A DNA stretch of 64,000 nucleotides from Chlorops oryzae (GCA_020466095.1 CM035807.1:51178752-51242751), one strand, 5' to 3'; counted from the first letter of the stretch, positions 46,298 through 56,529 are shown. Made by a program: numbers and translations. The notes: generated from the sequence alone by a model not told the origin.

Positions 46298-46423
46298 ATG
46301 TCGGCAGTGAAAAGGCGAGATGTTGCAAAAAATGCAATTAAACGCTACTTCAATGTAAGTAGAGAACAAGCGATGACCGATGAGGCCTTTCAAAATTATA
46401 TCGCTAACGACTATATCGAATGA
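46298..46423 (+). pseudogene. Bel-2 gag start (41 codons left)
   Basis: ATG 46298 opens MSAVKRRDVAKNAIKRYF and stops at 46423, five bases before the gypsy-3 LTR. It is placed as gag only by position after the leader. I do not recognise the sequence. Confidence 0.4.
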
Positions 46424-46428
46424 CAGTT

Positions 46429-48562
46429 TGTAAGGTACCGTTTTCCCAGCCGGGGTAAATACTCAGTCGAGTTAACCTAGGGAACCTTCCTTACAAAAAT
46501 TTATTTGTACTCCTATTCTAGGAATAAAAGGAACTCACGGGGTTTAATCGTTATAAAAATAGATGTTAATTTTATTTGGAATGTGTTCCCTTCTTTAAGG
46601 GGAACGCCTAAGAATGGCCAGCGAACTCGTAGCACGTAGTGGAACAAAGCTTAATCCTAAATTTACAATTAGTCCCTAGGGTGGTATCCGCAAAATCGAT
46701 CCAGCGGCTTCTACGATTTTCTTTCTCGTGACGATTTCAGACGTTTTCGCAACTCGAATGTGAACCAATAGTTTGTGCCGAATTGTGAACAAATAGTTTG
46801 TGTCGAATTAAATCTCGCGTGCGCTTTCCCGAGCTCGCATCTCGAATGCAAACAAAATACTTTCGGCCGGATTAAATCTCGCATGCGATTTCATGCGCTT
46901 GCACTTCGACTGTGACCAAAACCTCTACCAAATAAAATCTCGCATGCGATTCCATGCACTTTCCCCTAGACTGTGAACAAAACCTCTACCAAATAAAATC
47001 TCGCATGCTATTTCATGCGCTTTCACCTAGACTGTGAACAAAACTTCTACCAAATCAAATCTCGCATGCTATTTCATGCGCTTGCAACTCAAACGTGAAT
47101 AAACGCTTTCTACCAAATTAAATCTCGCATGCGATTTCATGCGCTTTTCCAACAGCTCTCACTAAGTTAAAATCTCGCGTGCAATTTCGTAAGTTTCCGG
47201 AACTTGATCTGAACCCAAACTTCGACAAAAATTTGCACCGTGGAGCCAACACGCGGATTTGCAGCGAAACTCACCGAAATAAGCGCGGGCACAGGGTGTG
47301 CGTGTGGTCAAACGCGTGGATCGCAGCGCAACACACTCCGATACACGTGGACGAATTTCTGTCGACGTTCGTTCCTAAAATTTCCCCGTAAAAATCTTCT
47401 CTACACGGCGATATCAGCGCTCTGACGTTTAACGCGCTTTCTCGGAATTTGATCGGAACCAAACTTCGACAAAAATTTGCACCGTGGAGCCAACACGCGG
47501 ATTTGCAGCGAAACTCACTGAAATAAGCGCGGGCACAGGGGTGCGTGTGGTCAAACGCGTGGATCGCAGCGAAACACACTCCGATACACGTGGACGAATT
47601 TCCGTCGACGTTCGTTCCTAAAATTTCCCCGTAAAAATCTTCTCTACACGGCGATATCAGCGCTCTGACGTTTAACGCGCTTTCTCGGAATTTGATCGGA
47701 ACCAAACTTCGACAAAAATTTGCACCGTGGAGCCAACACGCGGACTTGCAGCGAAACTCACTGAAATAAGCGCGGGCACAGGAGGTGCGTGTGGTCAAAC
47801 GCGTGGATCGCAGCGAAACACACTTCGATACACGTGGACGAATTTCTGTCGACGTTCGTTCCAAAAAAAAATAATTTTTCCCAACAACCTCTACACTTTC
47901 CCCCTTTTTATTATTATTTCTTTTTCCTGTTACTCACTCGCACGATGATCACGTTGGCGTTCTCTTCCTTGATGTCCGCTGGTCTCTAGTTTTTTTTCCT
48001 TTCCTTATTTTTTTCCTCGACGTTTTCCGCTACTTCTTTTCTGGGCGTCCGTTTGTGTTGCCGGCTGGATCGAGAGTGAATTCAGTTCCGTCGCTGGAAA
48101 CGACGCCAAGCTTCGTTTCGTTTTCTCGAAGCATCTCTGCTATCGATAGATATCGATATCCTCGATTTACGCACCCTTTACACGGTTACTTCCTACCTTA
48201 TAACTACTTCTTTTTGCTATTCGTACTTATAACCTAGCCTGCAATCCTCCTTTTTTTCCCTACTTATAATTAACTTTAGCGCTTTTTCTCATTGCTTATC
48301 ACCTAGTTTTTATTTTAATTTTTAAGGAGTGTACCCTGCTCTCAAGAAAGAAATAAATATCTGGGCATTCTGCCCGGTCGCACATTACAAAAAGAAAAAT
48401 ATAAAGAGAAATAATTATCTGGGCATTCTACCCGGTCGCACATAACGATTAAAGAAAAAATATATAAGAATAAATATGAAAATTCAAATACCGGTAAACG
48501 AACTGATGAACTTAGAACTACGCTACTCTACTTAACTAAAGGGTGCTGGTGAGCTCCTCACA
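46429..48562 (-). repeat. gypsy-3 3' LTR (left copy)
   Basis: TGTAAGGTACC...CTCCTCACA on the plus strand. It contains a 60-bp-period array (AAATCTCGCATGCGATTTCATG units, about 46800-47190) and a 242-bp-period array of nearly three units (about 47200-47865; TCTCGGAATTTGATCGGAACC at 47443 and 47685). Confidence 0.95.
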
Positions 48563-49693
48563 CCCCCTCCCTACTTTAGAGCGAGTGTACTTTACTCGCC
48601 CCGTGGCCAGGACCTTCACTCGGTATCTCCATCCGCCGTACACCATGGCGGCCCGGCTCCGTGCTCTATCGGGGCCACCCCTCTGTGCGCGTACCCTCTT
48701 TGCAAGGTAATTTCGGACGGGTTCGGGTACCTTGGTTATATCGACCTCTCGTGTGTTGTGTTCCCGGTATACCGGGTCGGGCTGGGCTTCGTCCGTCGGC
48801 GCTTGTGGCTCGTCTCGCCCCTCGGTTTCCCCCCATTCATCTAGGTCGTCGGGCAGAAGCTGCAAGATGTCGTCCCATTCGCTGAGGTCGTCGGGCAACA
48901 GGTGTAGCATGTCGTCCCACTCGGTGGTGGGCGTGGCGGCCGGGTACTCGCATGCACTGGTTACTCGGGCCGGGGTTGTTTCGCTGCCGGGTTCCGATTC
49001 CTCCACCCCGCCCGCTCGTTCACTGGACACCGAATGGATGCTCAGCCTCCGTCCACTATCCCTCACTACTACTTCACGCCGGGTTGTGGGCACCCACCGG
49101 CGATCGCGCCACTGACGAAACGTGACGATCGCTTCTTCGCCATACACCGGCCGGCCTGCCTCGCGGACGGTCCTCGACATTTTCACCCGTTGGACGCGCA
49201 CCTCATATCGCCCGTCGACCTCGCTGTCGCTGCTTAGAGTTACTATAGAGGGCGCGTCGGACTCGGGGGCCTCGGACGTCTCGTTTTCCCGGTCTGCCGC
49301 CGAGGATTTTGACCCTGCGTCGCCCACCTCTGCACTATGGTCGGGACTCCCTTCTTCCACTACCATTCGTCCCAAGTGGATCTCCGGCGATGGGGAATAG
49401 GATGGCCATCTCGGCGACGGGGGAGCCTCCATGTCCCAGTCCTCTTCGTCTGGCGACACCGGTTCCGGGGTCGGACTATGGTGGCGGCGTCTCCTTGTTC
49501 CGCTCTCAGGCCACTCAGGATCGGCCCGTCGCACTTGAGGGCGGTTTGCCCGGAGCTCCTCGTACTGTTGGCGGACCCGCCGGGCGGTGCGTTCGAAGCG
49601 TTCCTCTTCGGTTTCGTTTTGCATGACCGAGTCGGCTTGTCTTCTACCTGTAAAGATAGGGTGAACAGACGGAATTAGACTTCTGACAGACAC
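48536..49693 (-). CDS. gypsy-3 third ORF (385 aa, function unknown)
   Basis: Lies between pol and the 3' LTR, the position of env-like or accessory ORFs, and its last nine codons run into the LTR. The product is hydrophilic: an Arg/Glu-rich helical start (NETEEERFERTARRVRQQYEELR), Pro/Ser-rich acidic middle, and two adjacent near-copies EWDDMLHLLPDDLS / EWDDILQLLPDDLD plus a third EWGE. The C-terminus is basic. No signal peptide, membrane span or furin-like site is seen, so it is not an ordinary envelope. TTTACAG|G near 49650 is a plausible splice acceptor, and MQNETEEERFER an alternative start, so it may be made from a spliced RNA. No homologue recognised. Confidence 0.7.
   Translation of the reverse strand: MSVRSLIPSVHPIFTGRRQADSVMQNETEEERFERTARRVRQQYEELRANRPQVRRADPEWPESGTRRRRHHSPTPEPVSPDEEDWDMEAPPSPRWPSYSPSPEIHLGRMVVEEGSPDHSAEVGDAGSKSSAADRENETSEAPESDAPSIVTLSSDSEVDGRYEVRVQRVKMSRTVREAGRPVYGEEAIVTFRQWRDRRWVPTTRREVVVRDSGRRLSIHSVSSERAGGVEESEPGSETTPARVTSACEYPAATPTTEWDDMLHLLPDDLSEWDDILQLLPDDLDEWGETEGRDEPQAPTDEAQPDPVYREHNTREVDITKVPEPVRNYLAKRVRAQRGGPDRARSRAAMVYGGWRYRVKVLATGRVKYTRSKVGRGCEELTSTL
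48563..48577 (-). promoter_or_regulatory. gypsy-3 polypurine tract
   Basis: On the minus strand AAAGTAGGGAGGGGG immediately precedes the 3' LTR start TGTGAGGAG, the plus-strand primer position. Confidence 0.8.
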
Positions 49694-49804
49694 TCTGATT
49701 TGATTTCCGTTCTCTTCCGACCACGGCCAAACAATAAACTAAAACAACAACATCACAACATTCTCTATCTACGACCCACTCTCTACTGAATGCACTTCTT
49801 CTTG

Positions 49805-52800
49805 TTAAAATTTCGATTCCACCACGGGCGGTAGCGGTGGTATCTCTTCTTGTCCGTGAAATGGCTTCATATCTCCCACATGGGCCCTCCTTGCCTGTCG
49901 CCGGCCGCCACCACTCAATTCCGCAATCACCGGCGAGATGAAACGCTTGATTCTAAATGGCCCTTCAAACTTCGGCGCCAGCTTTGCGTTGAACTTGTCG
50001 GGCGCGCTTGACAACGGGTGCGTCTTCACCATAACCAACGTGCCGACCGCCGGCTTCCATTCCCTCCTGCGGAGGTTGTACCCATGTGCTTGTTCCTGCT
50101 GTGCCAACTGTGAATTCCGCTGTACCATCCGATATATCTCGTTAAATCGGGATGTCCTCTCTTCACGTTCTCTTTCAGGGCTGCTCAAGTGCGCCTCTTC
50201 ACCGGGTGTCGTCACCTGTGGAGAAACATTAGTCCTAACCCCTGGCCTAGAGGCCTCATCGTATAACTGGCCAGACAACCGTAATTCACGTCCCTGGACA
50301 ACATAAGCTGGACTGAAACCTGTGGACGTCGCCACACTACTGTTTAATGCTAAACTGAGTTCAGGCAAATACTCGTCCCAATGTTGTTGACACCCGCCCG
50401 CGTACAGTGCTATCATCGTCTTTAGTGTTCTATTAGTCCGTTCTGTTGGGTTCTCCTGCGGCGTATAAGGGGCTGTAAGTTGGTGAATCGTTCCCCACTC
50501 AACCAAGGCCTGTTTAAACCCTCTGCTTGTGAATTGTGGTCCGTTGTCTGTTATAAAGGTGCTCGGGACACCAAAACGACCCAGAACTCTCTCTCTAATA
50601 GCTGATATTGTTTTCTCGGTGGTGGCCTTCCTCATCGGCACCGCCTCCACCCACTTGGAGAATTTGTCTACTAGAACTAATAGCATGGTATTTCCCTTCT
50701 TCGACCTAGGCAAGGGCCCTATGAAATCCGCGCTGACTACTTCCCACGGGCTATTTGCTAAACATGAGTGCATTTTCCCTGCAGGCTTCTGCTGACTCGG
50801 CTTAAATTCTTGACACTTTTTGCACGCTCTGACATAATCACGCACGTCTCGGTACATACCCGGCCAATAATAGCGTCTGCAGATCCTCGCAATCGTTTTC
50901 CGCATGCCAAGATGTCCCGCCGTAACATCGTCGTGATTTTCTCGCAACACTCGGGCCCTCAGTGGTTTGGCCACGCATAATTTCCAGGCGTCCTCAGATG
51001 ACCCCAGGGTGGTCGGAATGTGTCGATAGACGTGCCCGTCCCATACGGCATATTCCGGATGGGTCCCAGCTTTTTGTTTCAACTTCGCGATCCAATCGCA
51101 CTCGATTTGATCTTCGACCGCCGCCGACCCCAGTTGCTCCAATGGTTGCCTAGATAAGGCGTCCGCCACGACATTCAGCCTACCGCGCCGATACACGACA
51201 TCGTACTGGAACTGCTGGAGCTCTAGCGCCCACCTTGCTATTCTCCCGGATGGGCTGTTGATGGAATTCAACCACTTCAATGACAAGTGGTCGGTGACGA
51301 TGGTGAACCTATAGCCTTCCAAATACTCCCGCATCTTTCGTACCGCCCATACGATGGCCAAACACTCCTTTTCCGTAGGTGAATAATTCCGCTCGGCTGG
51401 ATTCAGATTTCGACTCGCATACGATATCACCCTTTCCTCGCCATCAATGAACTGAGTTAGCACCGCCCCCAGCCCGAAATCACTCGCATCAGTTTGTAGC
51501 ACGAACCTTTCGCTGAAATTTGGGCACGTGAGAATCGGAGCCTCGGTCAGTTTCTGCTTGAGGGCGTCGAAAGCCACTTGTTGTTGCTCGGTCCACTGGA
51601 ATTTTGCGCCTTTCCTTAACAGCTGCGTCAACGGTTGCACGACCCTCGAGAAATTTGGCACAAAACGCCGGTACCAAGAAGCCATACCCAGGACCTGCCT
51701 GACCTCCTTAACCGTCTTCGGAGCGTTCAGTGTTTGGATTGCCGCCACCTTCTCCGGATCTGTATGTATTCCTCGCTCGCTGATAATATGGCCCAAGTAT
51801 CTTAGTTCTCTCTTGAAGAATGCGCACTTCTCGACATTTAGTCTCAGGTTCGCCGCTCGCAATCGTCCTAACACTTCCCGCAAGTGATCCTTGTGCTCGC
51901 TCCAAGATCTACCGATGACCACAATGTCGTCCAAATAAGCAAACGCGTAAGCATCAAGTTCCGGACCAATGACTCCATCCAACGCTCGTTGAAACGTGGC
52001 GGGCGCAGAATGTAGGCCGAACGGCATCACTCGCCACTGAAATAACCCACGGCCGGGCACCGTAAAAGCGGTGTATTGTCGACTCTCTGCTGCGACCGGG
52101 ATTTGCCAATAACCATTTTTTAAGTCCAGCGTCGAGATGAATTTAGCGTCCCGCAGCTTTTCTAGAATACAGTTAATCCGCGGCAGCGGGTAGGCGTCGG
52201 GGATCGAATGTGCGTTTATTTTCCGAAAATCGATGCATAATCTCCAGGAGTCCGTCTTCTTTCTTACTAATACGATGGGTGAGCTGTACGGGCTCTGCGA
52301 TGGTTCAATACATCCTTTCTCTAATAATTCGTCGATCTCCTTATTGATGATCGCTTGTTTCGCTGGGTTATAGGTGAAATACCGCTGTTTTATCGGCACA
52401 TCGTCCTTCATCCTTATCCGATGCTTCGTGATATGCGTTACTCCGCATAGACCTTCAAATTTCCCGAGCTCGTCAGCTAGAAATTTCTGCGTTTCCTCGC
52501 GTTCCTGGAGATCCTGCGCTGGCTCACCGTTAGATCGGGTCTCGCTAGACAGGTAGTTCGCGGGCTCGTCGGATGTCTGCGCTGGCTCACCGTTGTACCG
52601 GGTCTCGCTAGTCAGAATGTTAGCGTGCTCATCGAATATCTGCGCTGGCTCACCGTTGGATCGGGTCTCGCTAGTCAGGAAGTTCTCCGGTTTCATAGTT
52701 TCCTGCGCCGGCTCACCGTTGGATCGGGTCTCGCTAGCCAGGACGTTCGTTTTTCTCAATGCTCGCACACTCGATAGTTGCTCTGAACGAAATCGTAACT

Positions 52801-53293
52801 TTTCGTTGCCAATTTTCAATTCGGCCTGTACGGCCGCCAGGAAATCCATCCCCAAGATGACGTCATCTACTGCGTCAGGCATGACCAGAATCTTAAGATA
52901 TGCTACGCTTTCTCCCACTCGCACTTCTAACTTTAAAATCTCGGTTACCGGTGTGGGAGATCGATCCGCTAAATGCACTATTATTCGAGCCGCTTCTGAA
53001 TTGCTGCTTGTTCGTACTTTATGAGCCACTGCCTCTCGGATGAAACTGCGAGTGGCTCCCGTGTCGATGACGGCGCTCATAGCCTGGCCGTTCAGCCGGA
53101 CTGCTGCTTGGATGTGCCGACCGTCCGTCGACAAAAAGTGGTTTATTGGGATTGGTTCGGGGCGGCGGTCTCGCCTCCCAGACTGCCCCGCTGCGTCTGA
53201 AGGCTGCTCCCGTTTCCCGCACGACAGCATTCGTGTGTGAGGACATCTCGCTTTCCGCAAACTCGACAGAACCGTGCCGGCGAATTTGGGCAT
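49805..53293 (-). CDS. gypsy-3 pol: protease, RT, RNase H, integrase (1162 codons)
   Basis: Polyprotein for reverse transcription and integration, open throughout. Protease motif AVIDTGATRSF at residues 74-84. Residues about 183-266 are four 21-residue repeats containing SETRSNGEPAQ. RT follows, with LDLKNGYWQIPV and FAYLDDIVVIG (near 450), then RNase H from LQTDASDFGLGAVL, TDHLSLKWL and NVVADALSRQ. Integrase has the finger H...GHLGMRKT...CKKCQEFK and the core SADFIGPLP, FITDNGPQF and QENPTERTNRT, giving D, D, E. A GPY/F-like end (FEGPFRIKRF) closes it. It overlaps gag by 151 bp in the -1 frame and has no start of its own that need be used; expression is expected through frameshifting. All catalytic motifs are intact. 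Confidence 0.95.
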   Translation of the reverse strand: MPKFAGTVLSSLRKARCPHTRMLSCGKREQPSDAAGQSGRRDRRPEPIPINHFLSTDGRHIQAAVRLNGQAMSAVIDTGATRSFIREAVAHKVRTSSNSEAARIIVHLADRSPTPVTEILKLEVRVGESVAYLKILVMPDAVDDVILGMDFLAAVQAELKIGNEKLRFRSEQLSSVRALRKTNVLASETRSNGEPAQETMKPENFLTSETRSNGEPAQIFDEHANILTSETRYNGEPAQTSDEPANYLSSETRSNGEPAQDLQEREETQKFLADELGKFEGLCGVTHITKHRIRMKDDVPIKQRYFTYNPAKQAIINKEIDELLEKGCIEPSQSPYSSPIVLVRKKTDSWRLCIDFRKINAHSIPDAYPLPRINCILEKLRDAKFISTLDLKNGYWQIPVAAESRQYTAFTVPGRGLFQWRVMPFGLHSAPATFQRALDGVIGPELDAYAFAYLDDIVVIGRSWSEHKDHLREVLGRLRAANLRLNVEKCAFFKRELRYLGHIISERGIHTDPEKVAAIQTLNAPKTVKEVRQVLGMASWYRRFVPNFSRVVQPLTQLLRKGAKFQWTEQQQVAFDALKQKLTEAPILTCPNFSERFVLQTDASDFGLGAVLTQFIDGEERVISYASRNLNPAERNYSPTEKECLAIVWAVRKMREYLEGYRFTIVTDHLSLKWLNSINSPSGRIARWALELQQFQYDVVYRRGRLNVVADALSRQPLEQLGSAAVEDQIECDWIAKLKQKAGTHPEYAVWDGHVYRHIPTTLGSSEDAWKLCVAKPLRARVLRENHDDVTAGHLGMRKTIARICRRYYWPGMYRDVRDYVRACKKCQEFKPSQQKPAGKMHSCLANSPWEVVSADFIGPLPRSKKGNTMLLVLVDKFSKWVEAVPMRKATTEKTISAIRERVLGRFGVPSTFITDNGPQFTSRGFKQALVEWGTIHQLTAPYTPQENPTERTNRTLKTMIALYAGGCQQHWDEYLPELSLALNSSVATSTGFSPAYVVQGRELRLSGQLYDEASRPGVRTNVSPQVTTPGEEAHLSSPEREREERTSRFNEIYRMVQRNSQLAQQEQAHGYNLRRREWKPAVGTLVMVKTHPLSSAPDKFNAKLAPKFEGPFRIKRFISPVIAELSGGGRRQARRAHVGDMKPFHGQEEIPPLPPVVESKF
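52496..52747 (-). repeat. Four 63-bp in-frame repeats in gypsy-3 pol
   Basis: Each unit encodes 21 residues of the form NxLxSETRSNGEPAQ plus six variable residues, between protease and RT. Core residues are nearly invariant while the tails vary. Confidence 0.92.
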
Positions 53294-54390
53294 GATCGCC
53301 TATAGTGCCCCTCATGACCGCATCTCAAGCATGCTGTCCGCACGTTTACAGTACTGGTCGTTGCGTTCGTCACTTGAGCGAATGACACGTGCTTCCTAGG
53401 TGGTGATGGGGGTGCCTTTTGTTCTACTACAACCGGGGAGGGCGTCGCCATGATATCGTCTTGTACTCTCTCCCATTCTCCCGCTGCCCGAATCAGTTCC
53501 GCTATGGAGCGCACCTCGTTCCGTTTTACGTACAAGCGCAGACCCGTTAGACAGTTTTCGTACACTTGGTCGAATTTCTCCTCTTCCGTCCATGTTGTAA
53601 ACTTCATCAGATGGCGAACCGCGATTACGTAGTCAATGAACTTCTCATCCCTTGCTTGTTTGCGCTGTCGGATTTTCTCTTCTAAGTTCTTCAAAAACCG
53701 AGGCGGCATAAACAATGTCAGGAGTTCGCGCTTGAACTCTATCCATGTTGAGAACTTTCGTTCGCTGCGGTACCACATGAGGACCTTTCCGCTGAGCAAC
53801 TCTGGCAATGCCTTGACCACAACATCGAGTTGGTATCCATATGCCTCGGCCAACTCCTCGACTCGCTCCAAGAAATCTAACGGCTCTTTAATGCCGTCGT
53901 ATTTAACTCCCCATTTTCGCACCTGGTCGATGACTCCGGCATGACTTAGAAACCCCTCCGACCGAAATCTGGGCACAGTGATGGGCACAACTGTTTCTAC
54001 CGGCGCCTCAGGCTCTGGCACCTCTAACGGTACTGGTGTCTCGCTCCTACTATATTGCACATCCAGCTCTCGCAGCCGCACGATCGCTTGTTCGTTGTGT
54101 TCGGTGTCGCTGACAAACGTCGACAGCCTCTGCCGCAGTTTCTCCAGTGTCCCCACTGATTCTAGTCCGAATTCCCCCAAGATTCCGATTAGACCTTCTT
54201 TCCGAACGCGATAGATCCACCCGATGCGTAGCTTTCCTTTAGGTACTGCCCCCTCCTGGCTCAGTCGTCTCGTCTTTCCGGAAGGGGGTATCGTCAGTCC
54301 GCCTGATGCAGTCTGCTCTTGCTCGCTCTCTCTGCTATCCTTAGCATTCTCCGATTTTTCTTGCCCCGAGAGTCCCTGCTCGGGCGCCAT
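53143..54390 (-). CDS. gypsy-3 gag (415 aa)
   Basis: Structural precursor. The start ATG (54390) directly abuts the 5' LTR. An acidic/Ser-rich N-terminus leads to a Ty3/Gypsy capsid domain (about residues 150-300: GVKYDGIKEPLDFLERVEELAEAY, ALPELLSGKVLMWYRS, WIEFKRELLTLFMPPRFL). Zinc knuckles follow: CLRCGHEGHYRRSC, the standard CX2CX4HX4C, and CRVCGKRDVLTHEC with irregular spacing. The frame ends at 53143 in a Gln/Asn-rich tail encoded within the pol overlap. Complete and intact. Confidence 0.92.
   Translation of the reverse strand: MAPEQGLSGQEKSENAKDSRESEQEQTASGGLTIPPSGKTRRLSQEGAVPKGKLRIGWIYRVRKEGLIGILGEFGLESVGTLEKLRQRLSTFVSDTEHNEQAIVRLRELDVQYSRSETPVPLEVPEPEAPVETVVPITVPRFRSEGFLSHAGVIDQVRKWGVKYDGIKEPLDFLERVEELAEAYGYQLDVVVKALPELLSGKVLMWYRSERKFSTWIEFKRELLTLFMPPRFLKNLEEKIRQRKQARDEKFIDYVIAVRHLMKFTTWTEEEKFDQVYENCLTGLRLYVKRNEVRSIAELIRAAGEWERVQDDIMATPSPVVVEQKAPPSPPRKHVSFAQVTNATTSTVNVRTACLRCGHEGHYRRSCPNSPARFCRVCGKRDVLTHECCRAGNGSSLQTQRGSLGGETAAPNQSQ
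53212..53218 (-). promoter_or_regulatory. gypsy-3 gag-pol -1 frameshift heptamer GGGAAAC
   Basis: On the minus strand the gag frame reads GCG GGA AAC, so G GGA AAC is a canonical X XXY YYZ slippery site. Slipping back one base enters the pol frame at GKREQPSDAAG. It lies inside the gag/pol overlap, 25 codons before the gag stop. A downstream pseudoknot was not tested. Confidence 0.8.
54372..54389 (-). promoter_or_regulatory. gypsy-3 primer-binding site (tRNA-Lys type)
   Basis: TGGCGCCCGAGCAGGGAC on the minus strand, one base after the LTR, differs at one position from the classic tRNA-Lys3-complementary site. It overlaps gag codons 1-7 (MAPEQGL). Confidence 0.85.
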
Positions 54391-56525
54391 TGTAAGGTAC
54401 CGTTTTCCCAGCCGGGGTAAATACTCAGTCGAGTTAACCTAGGGAACCTTCCTTACAAAAATTTATTTGTACTCCTATTCTAGGAATAAAAGGAACTCAC
54501 GGGGTTTAATCGTTATAAAAATAGATGTTAATTTTATTTGGAATGTGTTCCCTTCTTTAAGGGGAACGCCTAAGAATGGCCAGCGAACTCGTAGCACGTA
54601 GTGGAACAAAGCTTAATCCTAAATTTACAATTAGTCCCTAGAGTGGTATCCGCAAAATCGATCCAGCGGCTTCTACGATTTTCTTTCTCGTGACGATTTC
54701 AGACGTTTTCGCAACTCGAATGTGAACCAATAGTTTGTGCCGAATTGTGAACAAATAGTTTGTGTCGAATTAAATCTCGCGTGCGCTTTCCCGAGCTCGC
54801 ATCTCGAATGCAAACAAAATACTTTCGGCCGGATTAAATCTCGCATGCGATTTCATGCGCTTGCACTTCGACTGTGACCAAAACCTCTACCAAATAAAAT
54901 CTCGCATGCGATTCCATGCACTTTCCCCTAGACTGTGAACAAAACCTCTACCAAATAAAATCTCGCATGCTATTTCATGCGCTTTCACCTAGACTGTGAA
55001 CAAAACTTCTACCAAATCAAATCTCGCATGCTATTTCATGCGCTTGCAACTCAAACGTGAATAAACGCTTTCTACCAAATTAAATCTCGCATGCGATTTC
55101 ATGCGCTTTTCCAACAGCTCTCACTAAGTTAAAATCTCGCGTGCAATTTCGTAAGTTTCCGGAACTTGATCTGAACCCAAACTTCGACAAAAATTTGCAC
55201 CGTGGAGCCAACACGCGGATTTGCAGCGAAACTCACCGAAATAAGCGCGGGCACAGGGTGTGCGTGTGGTCAAACGCGTGGATCGCAGCGCAACACACTC
55301 CGATACACGTGGACGAATTTCTGTCGACGTTCGTTCCTAAAATTTCCCCGTAAAAATCTTCTCTACACGGCGATATCAGCGCTCTGACGTTTAACGCGCT
55401 TTCTCGGAATTTGATCGGAACCAAACTTCGACAAAAATTTGCACCGTGGAGCCAACACGCGGATTTGCAGCGAAACTCACTGAAATAAGCGCGGGCACAG
55501 GGGTGCGTGTGGTCAAACGCGTGGATCGCAGCGAAACACACTCCGATACACGTGGACGAATTTCCGTCGACGTTCGTTCCTAAAATTTCCCCGTAAAAAT
55601 CTTCTCTACACGGCGATATCAGCGCTCTGACGTTTAACGCGCTTTCTCGGAATTTGATCGGAACCAAACTTCGACAAAAATTTGCACCGTGGAGCCAACA
55701 CGCGGACTTGCAGCGAAACTCACTGAAATAAGCGCGGGCACAGGGGGTGCGTGTGGTCAAACGCGTGGATCGCAGCGAAACACACTTCGATACACGTGGA
55801 CGAATTTCTGTCGACGTTCGTTCCAAAAAAAAATAATTTTTCCCAACAACCTCTACACTTTCCCCCTTTTTATTATTATTTGTTTTTCCTGTTACTCACT
55901 CGCACGATGATCACGTTGGCGTTCTCTTCCTTGATGTCCGCTGGTCTCTAGTTTTTTTTTCCTTTCCTTATTTTTTTCCTCGACGTTTTCCGCTACTTCT
56001 TTTCTGGGCGTCCGTTTGTGTTGCCGGCTGGATCGAGAGTGAATTCAGTTCCGTCGCTGGAAACGACGCCAAGCTTCGTTTCGTTTTCTCGAAGCATCTC
56101 TCCTATCGATAGATATCGATATCCTCGATTTACGCACCCTTTACACGGTTACTTCCTACCTTATAACTACTTCTTTTTGCTATTCGTACTTATAACCTAG
56201 CCTGCAATCCTCCTTTTTTTCCCTACTTATAATTAACTTTAGCGCTTTTTCTCATTGCTTATCACCTAGTTTTTATTTTAATTTTTAAGGAGTGTACCCT
56301 GCTCTCAAGAAAGAAATAAATATCTGGGCATTCTGCCCGGTCGCACATTACAAAAAGAAAAATATAAAGAGAAATAATTATCTGGGCATTCTACCCGGTC
56401 GCACATAACGATTAAAGAAAAAATATAGAAGAATAAATATGAAAATTCAAATACCGGTAAACGAACTGATGAACTTAGAACTACGCTACTCTACTTAACT
56501 AAAGGGTGCTGGTGAGCTCCTCACA
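54391..56525 (-). repeat. gypsy-3 5' LTR (right copy)
   Basis: Near-identical to the left copy, with the same internal arrays. In element orientation this is the promoter LTR, ending CGGTACCTTACA one base before the primer site. Confidence 0.95.
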
Positions 56526-56529
56526 AGTT

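Larger units (their letters stand above)
46429..56525 (-). mobile_element. gypsy-3: Osvaldo/Ulysses-type Gypsy retrotransposon, complete
   Basis: A 10097-bp element on the minus strand: LTRs of 2134 and 2135 bp, lysine-tRNA-type primer site, gag, pol, a third ORF and a polypurine tract. AGTT flanks both ends (46425-46428 and 56526-56529). By eye I find about six differences between the LTRs, so it inserted recently. Very long LTRs and a Lys-type primer site are features I recall for Ulysses and Osvaldo of Drosophila. Confidence 0.92.

Noticed and set aside
46800..47190. Regularly spaced repeats resembling a CRISPR array
   Set aside because: The repeats are imperfect, spacers are similar to each other and the array is inside a eukaryotic LTR.
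47271..47864. 197-codon minus-strand frame in the left LTR (and its twin at 55233-55826)
   Set aside because: It is a translation of the 242-bp LTR tandem array; the same residues repeat with the DNA unit and there is no other sign of coding.
48661..49678. Plus-strand frames of 70-127 codons opposite the gypsy-3 third ORF
   Set aside because: They are shadows in GC-rich sequence, with no recognisable motifs and a complete coding frame on the other strand.
48536..49693. Third ORF of gypsy-3 as a viral envelope protein
   Set aside because: No signal peptide, transmembrane span, glycosylation cluster or fusion-peptide-like segment is visible.
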